From an uncultured Porphyromonadaceae bacterium (GTDB lineage Bacteria > Bacteroidota > Bacteroidia > Bacteroidales > Muribaculaceae): a stretch of 15,889 bases of DNA. The notes beneath the pieces are model-generated. The model was given only the letters and a program-made list of their open reading frames with translations, did no database searches and was not told the DNA's origin. The position numbers and the translations under genes were made by a program. Position 1 is the first letter of the stretch. Each line of letters begins with the position of its first letter. Positions 1 to 7,046 of this stretch are shown in pieces. The stretch lies in assembly GCA_947174735.1 (NCBI GenBank), contig CAMWKC010000018.1, forward strand, positions 1 through 15,889, in the 5' to 3' direction.

Positions 1-71
1 CGTTGAATGTTTTTCATAATTTTGTTTTGGCGGCGTGTTTAGTGATAAGCATGCCGTTTTTATTTTTCATC

Positions 72-398
72 ATGATAATTTACAATACAAGCTTTATTAT
101 AGATACAGCGCGCTATGAAGCACTGCTCACATGGTTGCGGACAATAGCTATACCATCCGTCACGGCACCCGGTACGAAAGCTATAGAAACAACACTGACT
201 ACTTTAATAGAAGTACCTGGTGACGATAGCTTTACCGAACAGGCACGCAATATAATGCTTCAGGTTACATTTGACAATCTGAAAGATGCACATGACTGGA
301 GTCATAACAATCTCCATGCTCTATTGACAGAATATAGCCGTCGTTTTGGTTCGGAAGCCATAGCCTTCCGTACTATTTCAGAGCGTCTTCCGCTCTGA
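72..398 (+). CDS. DUF4286 family small protein
   Basis: This is a predicted cytoplasmic protein of 108 residues and unknown function. It opens with [11 protein letters not shown], like the 'MLIYNTTY' start that I know from the DUF4286 family of Bacteroidetes, and has the family's short alpha/beta layout with a conserved 'W...IAIP' segment and a C-terminal '[13 protein letters not shown]' helix. The open frame extends upstream to a TTG at base 3, but that would add a hydrophobic leader foreign to the family, so I chose the ATG at 72. In Bacteroides relatives a DUF4286 gene commonly sits just before ruvC; here the gap to ruvC is 14 nt, so the two are probably co-transcribed. The family assignment is by sequence resemblance. 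No function or catalytic motif can be read from it. Confidence 0.8.
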   Translation: MIIYNTSFIIDTARYEALLTWLRTIAIPSVTAPGTKAIETTLTTLIEVPGDDSFTEQARNIMLQVTFDNLKDAHDWSHNNLHALLTEYSRRFGSEAIAFRTISERLPL

Positions 399-412
399 GT
401 TTATGTACAGAA

Positions 413-1015
413 ATGAACGAAAGAGTAAAGAAATACGAACGCATCATAATGGGTATTGACCCCGGTACCAATATAATGGGTTATGCTATATTGGGAATAA
501 AGGGAAAAACTCCGGAAATGGTAGTGTGCGGTGTAATAAAACTCAGCAAATTTGAAAGTCATTATAAGCGCCTACATCGTATCTTCGAGCGTGTAACTCA
601 GCTTACAGATGAATATCTACCTGATGAATTAGCTATTGAAGCTCCGTTCTACGGCAAGAATGTACAGTCGATGCTAAAGTTAGGACGTGCACAGGGTGTG
701 GCTATGGCAGCCGTGCTCTGTCGTGACATACCCATAACTGAGTATGCACCATTGGCTATAAAACAGGCAGTAACAGGTAGCGGAGCTGCTTCTAAAGAGC
801 AAGTAGCCTGTATGCTCAAACACATACTGAAGATGTCAGACAGTGATATGCCGAATTTTCTTGATGCTACTGATGCCTTAGCTGCCGCTCTTACCCATTA
901 TTATGAAAGCTGCAAGCCGAAGCTCGAAAAAGGAGCATCGTCATGGGCGGCCTTTCTTGCCCGTAATCCGGAACGGATAGCTCCACGCCGTAATAAACCG
1001 GAAACAGAAAAATAA
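413..1015 (+). CDS. ruvC: Holliday junction resolvase RuvC
   Basis: RuvC is the dimeric, Mg-dependent endonuclease that resolves Holliday junctions made by RuvAB during recombinational repair. The 200-residue protein has the RNase H-like fold signature and all four expected acidic catalytic residues: D16 in [12 protein letters not shown]76 in LAIEAPF, and D151 and D154 in [11 protein letters not shown]. The conserved 'GRAQGV' segment (about residues 91-96) and the '[15 protein letters not shown]' loop (about 117-131) are also present. Length is slightly above the usual 170-190 because of a basic C-terminal tail (about 168-200). The ATG at 413 is used; a start at M13 would remove part of the first strand's lead-in but keep the active site. 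It follows the DUF4286 gene closely and is separated from deoC by 111 nt holding a promoter. I see it as housekeeping, unrelated to the nuclease cluster downstream. Confidence 0.96.
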   Translation: MNERVKKYERIIMGIDPGTNIMGYAILGIKGKTPEMVVCGVIKLSKFESHYKRLHRIFERVTQLTDEYLPDELAIEAPFYGKNVQSMLKLGRAQGVAMAAVLCRDIPITEYAPLAIKQAVTGSGAASKEQVACMLKHILKMSDSDMPNFLDATDALAAALTHYYESCKPKLEKGASSWAAFLARNPERIAPRRNKPETEK

Positions 1016-1055
1016 CCTTAATTCGTTAGACAGAGGAAAAATAAATCATACAAAA

Positions 1056-1087
1056 TTTGAAAAATTGAAAATCAATCAATACCTTTG
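1056..1087 (+). promoter_or_regulatory. Bacteroidetes sigma-ABfr-type promoter for deoC
   Basis: The -33 element TTTG lies at 1056-1059 and the -7 element TACCTTTG at 1080-1087, with a 20-nt spacer. This fits the known Bacteroides consensus TTTG-N19-21-TAnnTTTG. The surrounding DNA is AT-rich. Transcription would start around 1092-1096, giving an untranslated leader of roughly 30 nt before the deoC ATG at 1127. This also argues against the TTG at 1085 as the start codon of deoC, because it would lie inside the -7 element. Confidence 0.8.
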
Positions 1088-1126
1088 TTAATCAAAATCA
1101 AATTCACGATAAACTCACATCATACC

Positions 1127-2005
1127 ATGGACAGATATCAGCAAGCCCTTGCAGCAAGCAAGGTACTCAGTGACGATGAGGCTGTAAAAGCCGAGGTTGA
1201 GAAAATACTTGAGAAAGTTCCCGAATACGAAACTCCGGAAGTATATCAGTTTCTTTTCAGCTCAATTGATCTTACTACACTCAGCAGCGAAGACAGTCAG
1301 AAAAGTGTAGCCAAGTTCACCGAACGTGTCAACGACTTTGACAATGATTATCCTCAGTATAAGAACGTAGCAGCTATATGTGTATATAGCAACTTCGCTG
1401 AAGTAGTGAAGACAACTCTTGACGTACCCGGTGTGGATATAGCTGTCGTAGCCGGATGTTTTCCATCAAGTCAGACCTTTACGGCTGTTAAAGTAGCTGA
1501 TGTGGCTATGGCGGTAGCTTCAGGTGCAGATGAAGTGGATATAGTCTTTCCGTTAGGTATGTATTTCGATGAGAACTTTGAAGATCTTACTGACGAAATC
1601 ATCGAACTTAAACATACTGCCCGTGATGCTAAACTGAAAGTTATACTTGAGACCGGTGCATTACGTACGGCTGAAAATATCAAACGTGCTTCAGTGCTGT
1701 CGCTTTATAGCGAGGCTGATTTTCTTAAAACCTCGACAGGCAAGATGTATCCCGGCGCGTCACTCGAAGCTGCATGGGTTATGTGCCAGTGTATAAAAGA
1801 ATATTACCAAACCACAGGACGCAAAGTAGGTTTTAAGGCCTCGGGAGGTATACGTACCACACAAGATGCATTAGGTTACTATGCCGTTGTCAAAGCTGTG
1901 TTAGGTGATGAATGGCTTAACCATGACCTGTTCCGTATCGGGGCATCAAGCCTTGCAAACAGTCTTCTGAGCTCAATGACGGGTGAAGAAGTAAAGTATT
2001 TCTGA
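1127..2005 (+). CDS. deoC: deoxyribose-phosphate aldolase DeoC
   Basis: DeoC is a class I aldolase in the cytoplasm. It splits 2-deoxy-D-ribose 5-phosphate into acetaldehyde and glyceraldehyde 3-phosphate, the last step of deoxynucleoside catabolism. The 292-residue TIM-barrel protein shows the family motifs. D138 lies in GADEVDIVFPLG (proton relay), K201 in DFLKTSTGK is the Schiff-base lysine, and K237 in VGFKASGGIRT is the second active-site lysine. About 45 N-terminal residues precede the barrel, as expected for the longer Bacteroidetes form. I chose ATG 1127 because the upstream TTG falls within the promoter. A good promoter precedes the gene. Downstream there is an imperfect hairpin but no clear new promoter before the secreted EEP gene, so partial read-through into the nuclease cluster is possible. 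That link would make metabolic sense but is inference. Confidence 0.95.
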   Translation: MDRYQQALAASKVLSDDEAVKAEVEKILEKVPEYETPEVYQFLFSSIDLTTLSSEDSQKSVAKFTERVNDFDNDYPQYKNVAAICVYSNFAEVVKTTLDVPGVDIAVVAGCFPSSQTFTAVKVADVAMAVASGADEVDIVFPLGMYFDENFEDLTDEIIELKHTARDAKLKVILETGALRTAENIKRASVLSLYSEADFLKTSTGKMYPGASLEAAWVMCQCIKEYYQTTGRKVGFKASGGIRTTQDALGYYAVVKAVLGDEWLNHDLFRIGASSLANSLLSSMTGEEVKYF

Positions 2006-2027
2006 TTATATACATCTATAAATAACC

Positions 2028-2056
2028 GGGCTTTCGGTCCTGTATACCGGAAGCCT
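2028..2056 (+). terminator. imperfect hairpin after deoC, possible terminator
   Basis: GGGCTTTCGGT (2028-2038) pairs with ACCGGAAGCCT (2046-2056) over 11 bp with two G-U pairs, around a 7-nt loop. It begins 22 nt after the deoC stop. There is no proper T tract after it (TCCTGTTAACC), so it may terminate only partially, or may act as a processing or stability element between deoC and the EEP gene whose ATG is 20 nt further on. Confidence 0.45.
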
Positions 2057-2076
2057 CCTGTTAACCTGACACCATA

Positions 2077-3138
2077 ATGTTCAAGACGACTCTACGCGCC
2101 CTGACAGCTGCTGTATTACTGTCAGCCTCGGCCCTGACCTCGGTCGGAGAACAACCCGAAGGCAAAAAACAATACATGAACTTCGGTGTGGCTTTCTACA
2201 ACCTTGAGAACCTCTTCGATACTATCAACAACAACGGCAAGTATGATCTTGAGTTCTCACCCCAAGGCAGTCACCGCTGGGACGGTGCCAAATACCGTTC
2301 CAAAATCAAGAACATGTCGTATGCTATCTCACAGATGAAAACACGCACCACGCCTATGGGACCGGCTGTAATAGGTGTGAGCGAAATAGAGAACGAAAGC
2401 GTACTGCTTGACCTCGTAGCCTCGGAGAATTTACGTGACATGGGTCTTAAAGTAATACACCATGATTCACCCGACCTGCGTGGTGTAGACGTGGGACTTC
2501 TCTATAATCCACGTCTGTTTAAGCCTATCAATGTGACTAACCATACTCTTGTAGTACCTGAATTACCTAATTTCCGCACCCGTGACCAGATGTGCGTAGT
2601 CGGACTGTTAGGAGGCTGCCGTGTGGGTATTATAGTTAATCACTGGCCTTCGCGTCGCGGCGGTTCTGAAGAAAGCAGCTGGCTGCGTGAAGCGGCTGCT
2701 TCGCTGAGCGCTCACATAGCCGACAGCCTGATGAACATAGACCCTAAAATGGGCATAATCATCATGGGCGACCTTAATGACGATCCTTCTAACCGAAGTT
2801 GTGCCGAGACTCTCGGCGCACGCCGTAAAGCTGCCGATGTAGAACCCGGAGGATTCTTCAATCCGTTCTGGGAGAAACTCGATAATGGTATCGGCTCATA
2901 CATATACCGCGGAGCATGGGACCTCTTCGACCAGATTATCATCAACTACAATCTGCTTACGGGAGCCAGCGGACTCGAATATGTAAACGCAGAAGTACTT
3001 AATAAAGAATTTCTCAAACAACAGGACGGTCAGTACAAAGGCTATCCGCTGCGTACATTCTCAGGCGGCGTATGGACCAACGGTTATTCCGACCATTTCC
3101 CCACAGAGATATTTCTGAAGAAAGAGGTAACCAAGTAA
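2077..3138 (+). CDS. secreted endonuclease/exonuclease/phosphatase (EEP) family protein
   Basis: This 353-residue protein has a hydrophobic N-terminal signal peptide (about 1-24, cleavage site not sharp) followed by one EEP domain, the metal-dependent phosphodiesterase fold of DNase I and exonuclease III. Visible active-site motifs in order are N42 in FYNLENLFD, E103 in SEIENE, D138 in LRGVDVGLLY, N188-H189 in NHWPSRRGG, D232 and N234 in GDLNDDP, and D339-H340 in YSDHFP. The set is complete, so it should be catalytically active outside the cytoplasm. The substrate cannot be read from the sequence; DNA, RNA, nucleotides or phospholipid head groups are all used within this superfamily. It is the first gene of the cluster, 40 nt before the TonB-dependent receptor and upstream of two unrelated secreted nucleases, which favours a nucleic-acid substrate. 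That part is inference. Confidence 0.88.
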   Translation: MFKTTLRALTAAVLLSASALTSVGEQPEGKKQYMNFGVAFYNLENLFDTINNNGKYDLEFSPQGSHRWDGAKYRSKIKNMSYAISQMKTRTTPMGPAVIGVSEIENESVLLDLVASENLRDMGLKVIHHDSPDLRGVDVGLLYNPRLFKPINVTNHTLVVPELPNFRTRDQMCVVGLLGGCRVGIIVNHWPSRRGGSEESSWLREAAASLSAHIADSLMNIDPKMGIIIMGDLNDDPSNRSCAETLGARRKAADVEPGGFFNPFWEKLDNGIGSYIYRGAWDLFDQIIINYNLLTGASGLEYVNAEVLNKEFLKQQDGQYKGYPLRTFSGGVWTNGYSDHFPTEIFLKKEVTK

Positions 3139-3178
3139 ACGGCTGCCCCACACCACAATACGATCTAAAACCACTGAA

Positions 3179-5953
3179 ATGATAAGACAACTGACCTTAA
3201 TTCTGACGACGGCACTGTGTGCCTCGGCTTTCGCGGCCACAGGCCTGAAGGGCACGGTAGTCGACGCTTCAACAGGACGGCCTGTAGCTGACGCTAACCT
3301 GCTGCTGCGAGATCAGGGCATTTTCGTAATGACTGATGCAGAAGGTACATTCACTATATCGCAGGCAGCCCCGGGGCCCGACGTACTACAGATAGTAGCC
3401 TTCGGTTACGAAGACCTGTATGTGGACGTCAATATAGTTGATGGGCTGACCTCAGACCTCGGACGTTTATCCATGAGCGAATCAGGATTTGATGCCGCAC
3501 TGCTTAATTCGGATAACTTCATATTTGATGAGGAACAGATAGCTGACGACGAAGGTATGATGCAGAACGTGGGTACTATACAGGGTGCCACCGACGACAT
3601 ATTCTACCAGATGTCGAACTATAACTTCTCGACAGTCTATTATAAACAACGTGGTCTTGACAACACATGGACCACAGCCTACATAAACGGTGTCGACTTC
3701 AACGACCCGATGCGCGGGTCATTTAGTTACAGCAGTCTCGGAGGTCTGACCTCTACTGCCTTCCGTTCTAAGACTGTCAATATCGGTACCGAGGCCGCAG
3801 CATACGGTTTCGGCACTATAGGCGGCTCAACCAACAACACTACTTACGCCGGTGAATATGCTCCCGGAGTACGTGCGTCAGTAGCCTATACCAACTCCAA
3901 CTATCAGTTACGCGCAATGCTACAATATAGTACCGGAGTGAGCCGCAGCGGCTGGGCTTTCTCAGCAGCTATCATAGGACGTTACGGTGAGAACGGATTT
4001 AACAAAGGAACATTCTATAACTCGTTAGGCTACTCACTGTCACTACAGAAATTTATCAACGACCGCCATTCGCTAAACCTTACCACATGGGGCGCACCTA
4101 CCGAACGTGCCACAGCTTGTGCATCTGTACAGGAAGCATACGACCTTGCCGGTACCAATCTCTACAACCCCTCGTGGGGCTGGTTTAACGGTAAACGCCG
4201 TTCAGCCCGTGTGATAAAAAGTTTTGACCCGGCTGCAATAATCAACTGGATATTCAAGCCGAAGATGGGAACGATGCTGAACACAGCTTTCGCTTTCCGC
4301 CATAATGCCTATGCTCAGAGTCGTCTGAACTACTATGGTAATAATCCGGCACCGGATTATTATAGCAAACTGCCTTCATACTGGGCTCCGACAGCGGTAC
4401 CAGGTACTGAAGTATACGATGCTCAGAAGATGTTGTATGACCAACTGACCGATCTGTGGCGCGAGGATGAAAGCGTACGTCAGATAGACTGGAATGCAAT
4501 CTACCAGTCAAATCTGCTCAACCGCGACCACTTCGACCGTAATCCGGAGTATGCCGGTCAGTCATCGACCATACTGGAATATAATCACACCAACACACTG
4601 TCACTGATGCTCAACTCTTATATCAACCATCGCCTCAACGATGCAATGACATTGCAGGGAGGTCTGAGCGTCAACTATACAGATGCCCACTATTTCAAGA
4701 CTGTGGGAGACCTGTTAGGAGGTCTGTTCTGGCGTGATATCGACACCTATTCCGAGCGTGACTTCGGAGGAAGTACAGATAAACTTCAGAACGACATGCG
4801 TAATCCCAACCGTCTGGTAACAGACGGCGACGTATTCGGCTATGACTACAACATACGTTATCTGATGGCCCGTGCATGGCTCCAGAACCAGATAGTTACC
4901 AAACACTGGAACATAAACTACGGTATCGAAGCCAATTATGTTAATTTCGCACGTCACGGTAACATGCAGAACGGTCGCTCACCTGAAAATTCATACGGCA
5001 TGGGACTCCGTCACACTTTCGACAACGCTTCGGTCAAAGCCGGCGCAACATATAAGCTTAACGGCCGCAACTACTTCGTAGTGCATGGCTCGTACGGAAC
5101 ACGCGCACCACGTCCCTACGACTCATACGTATCACCTCGTATTAAGGATGATGCCGTGACAGGACTTAAATCCGAGCGTTTCCTGAGCGGGGATATATCA
5201 TACGTATGGAACTATGCTAATTTCCGCGGCTCAATCACCGGTTTCTACAACCATATATGGGATGCCATGAAACATACCGGTTTCTATGACTACGACCTCA
5301 AGAGTTTTATGAATTATAATATCTCTGACCTTGAGACCGAATATAAAGGAGTCGAAGTCGGTATGGAATATAAGATAATGACCGGTCTGAGTGTAAAGGC
5401 GGCTGCCAACTACTCACGCTATCAGTACAAAAATAACCCTATGGGCGTACGCAGCTACGACAATGGTTCGGAAGAAGATGTCTACCGTCAGGTATATCTG
5501 AAAAACTACTTTGTGGGCTGCACACCGCAGCAGGCTTATAGTCTCGGAGTAAATTACAATATCCGTCAATGGTTCTTCGAAATCAACGCTAACTATCTTG
5601 CTGATAATTACTATGACCTGTCATTCGCACGTCATGAAGAAATGCCGGGGCTGTGGAAAGTTTGTCAGAGTGTTGAAGAATACGAGCAGCGCCGCCGCGA
5701 GATAATAGCGCAGGACAAACTCGACAACACCTTTGTGATGAACCTCTCGGTAGGCAAGATGATATATATGCGCTGGGGCTCACTCAATTTTAATCTCTCG
5801 GTCAACAACCTTCTCAACAACCGCAATATTCAGATGCGTGGCTGGCAAGACGGTAAATTCGACTATACTAACTACACCACTACCAAGTATCCCAATAAAG
5901 TGGTCTACGCTCAGGGACTCCGTATGTTCCTGAACGTGGGTGTACGTTTCTAA
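3179..5953 (+). CDS. TonB-dependent outer membrane receptor with carboxypeptidase-regulatory-like domain
   Basis: This 924-residue protein is predicted to be an outer membrane beta-barrel driven by TonB. A signal peptide with a likely cleavage after AFA (residues 17-19) is followed by a CarboxypepD_reg-like beta-sandwich (about 22-98; LKGTVVDASTGRPVADAN, GYEDLYVDV). Next comes the plug (about 110-222, with YYKQRGLDNTW and AYINGVDFNDP) and then a long barrel ending in LRMFLNVGVRF with a terminal aromatic residue, the usual barrel-insertion signal. It has the N-terminal extension seen in SusC-type receptors, but no SusD partner follows; two lipoproteins with OB-like modules do. It lies 40 nt after the EEP gene and 22 nt before the first lipoprotein, so a single operon is likely. 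Cargo is unknown. Nucleic-acid fragments or nucleosides are my inference from the neighbours. Confidence 0.92.
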   Translation: MIRQLTLILTTALCASAFAATGLKGTVVDASTGRPVADANLLLRDQGIFVMTDAEGTFTISQAAPGPDVLQIVAFGYEDLYVDVNIVDGLTSDLGRLSMSESGFDAALLNSDNFIFDEEQIADDEGMMQNVGTIQGATDDIFYQMSNYNFSTVYYKQRGLDNTWTTAYINGVDFNDPMRGSFSYSSLGGLTSTAFRSKTVNIGTEAAAYGFGTIGGSTNNTTYAGEYAPGVRASVAYTNSNYQLRAMLQYSTGVSRSGWAFSAAIIGRYGENGFNKGTFYNSLGYSLSLQKFINDRHSLNLTTWGAPTERATACASVQEAYDLAGTNLYNPSWGWFNGKRRSARVIKSFDPAAIINWIFKPKMGTMLNTAFAFRHNAYAQSRLNYYGNNPAPDYYSKLPSYWAPTAVPGTEVYDAQKMLYDQLTDLWREDESVRQIDWNAIYQSNLLNRDHFDRNPEYAGQSSTILEYNHTNTLSLMLNSYINHRLNDAMTLQGGLSVNYTDAHYFKTVGDLLGGLFWRDIDTYSERDFGGSTDKLQNDMRNPNRLVTDGDVFGYDYNIRYLMARAWLQNQIVTKHWNINYGIEANYVNFARHGNMQNGRSPENSYGMGLRHTFDNASVKAGATYKLNGRNYFVVHGSYGTRAPRPYDSYVSPRIKDDAVTGLKSERFLSGDISYVWNYANFRGSITGFYNHIWDAMKHTGFYDYDLKSFMNYNISDLETEYKGVEVGMEYKIMTGLSVKAAANYSRYQYKNNPMGVRSYDNGSEEDVYRQVYLKNYFVGCTPQQAYSLGVNYNIRQWFFEINANYLADNYYDLSFARHEEMPGLWKVCQSVEEYEQRRREIIAQDKLDNTFVMNLSVGKMIYMRWGSLNFNLSVNNLLNNRNIQMRGWQDGKFDYTNYTTTKYPNKVVYAQGLRMFLNVGVRF

Positions 5954-5975
5954 CCTCCAAACACCACAACCCGAC

Positions 5976-7034
5976 ATGAAACATTTCAGGAATATAATCT
6001 TGCTGCTGGCTTCTGGCGCTGTCATGCTGGGCCTCGGAGCCTGTACCGGAGACCAGGCACTGCCCCCGCTTAATATGCCGGAGGCTCTTGGCGACGCAAC
6101 CATAGGTGATGGCGAATGGGAAACACCTATGTCAGCCTATCAGGCCTCGCTTGGTACCATACCTCACGACATCTACGGTCTTGATAAGACCGAGGCATGG
6201 GTGACAGGCTATATCGTAGGCTGGGTCAACGTAGACATCAGTAATAGCAACATAGAATTAGGCGCTGACTTCAGTGTACCTGCAACAGCAGCCACTAACA
6301 TAATGATAGCCTCACGGCCGGACGAGACAAACCCGGCTTATGTAGCAACCGTACAGTTACCTTCGGGAGCAGTACGTAACGCTCTTAATCTTAAAGACCA
6401 TCCCGAGAATCTGCATACACAGGTCACTCTATACGGTCAGGTGGGAAGTAAATACTGCGGTGCATACGGTGTACGCTCGGTATCTGCCTACAACTGGGGA
6501 GATAAAGGTCTGGAACCTGACCCGGCAATGACTCCTCCTGCCGGCTCTCGAACAGTGTGGACAGCTTCACTGACTACCGACACGCAAGGTTTCACCTTCG
6601 ACCAGGGCGCACCTTCAACAGCCGGATTCGAAGTGTGGAAACATAGCACTGTCTACGGTCTCGTAGCTACCGGCGGACGTGCGGGGAGCGCTGTTACCTG
6701 CGATGCATGGGCTATATCACCGGTTATTGACCTGACCGATTATGTACAGCCACGTCTCTTTGTGCACCAGGCCGCCAACTACTTCACCAATACCGTCAAC
6801 TTCCTTGAGATGACCCGTACAGTGGTACGCGAAGTCGGTGGTGAATGGATTGAGGTAGACCTACCCTACTCACCGATAGGTAACTCGTGGACCTTTAGCG
6901 ATTCAGGTTATGGAGTCATTGACGGTATGGCCGGTAAGAAAATCCAGATAGGCTTCAACTATACCTCGACAACAGATATGTCTGGTACATGGGAAATCGA
7001 TAAGGTCACAGTAACGGGAGTCTATAACAAATAA
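5976..7034 (+). CDS. lipoprotein: DUF6359-like OB module plus choice-of-anchor-J-like domain
   Basis: This is a 352-residue lipoprotein. The signal sequence ends at a lipobox GLGAC with C23 as the lipidated cysteine. Residues about 49-173 form a DUF6359-like module, shown by WVTGYIVGWV, TNIMIA, VQLPSGAVRNALNLKDHPEN, VTLYGQVG and YGVRSVSAYNW. This is the same pattern as the three modules of the next protein, and the strand spacing looks like an OB-fold. Residues about 193-350 resemble the jelly-roll 'choice-of-anchor J' type domains of Bacteroidetes surface proteins (WTASLTTDTQGFTF, AWAISPVIDLT, WEIDKVTVTG). An in-frame upstream start at 5940 would overlap the receptor and destroy the signal peptide, so ATG 5976 is preferred. 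I infer a ligand-holding accessory protein for the receptor just upstream. No enzymatic motif is visible. Confidence 0.8.
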   Translation: MKHFRNIILLLASGAVMLGLGACTGDQALPPLNMPEALGDATIGDGEWETPMSAYQASLGTIPHDIYGLDKTEAWVTGYIVGWVNVDISNSNIELGADFSVPATAATNIMIASRPDETNPAYVATVQLPSGAVRNALNLKDHPENLHTQVTLYGQVGSKYCGAYGVRSVSAYNWGDKGLEPDPAMTPPAGSRTVWTASLTTDTQGFTFDQGAPSTAGFEVWKHSTVYGLVATGGRAGSAVTCDAWAISPVIDLTDYVQPRLFVHQAANYFTNTVNFLEMTRTVVREVGGEWIEVDLPYSPIGNSWTFSDSGYGVIDGMAGKKIQIGFNYTSTTDMSGTWEIDKVTVTGVYNK

Positions 7035-7046
7035 AGCAAACTCACC

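Noticed and set aside
3..71. N-terminal extension of the DUF4286 gene from a TTG start, giving a membrane-like leader
   Set aside because: Family members begin at the 'MxIYNT' strand, and the ATG at 72 fits; the hydrophobic leader is probably non-coding upstream sequence.
413..1015. ruvC as a functional part of the extracellular DNA system
   Set aside because: RuvC has no signal peptide, is a universal repair enzyme, sits with DUF4286 as in relatives, and is separated by a promoter.
1085..1126. Extended deoC start at TTG 1085
   Set aside because: This TTG is part of the -7 element TACCTTTG, and the ATG at 1127 gives the usual DeoC N-terminus.
1997..2004. TATTTCTG as a -7 promoter element for the EEP gene
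   Set aside because: It is one mismatch from TAnnTTTG but lies at the very end of deoC with no TTG at the -33 distance.
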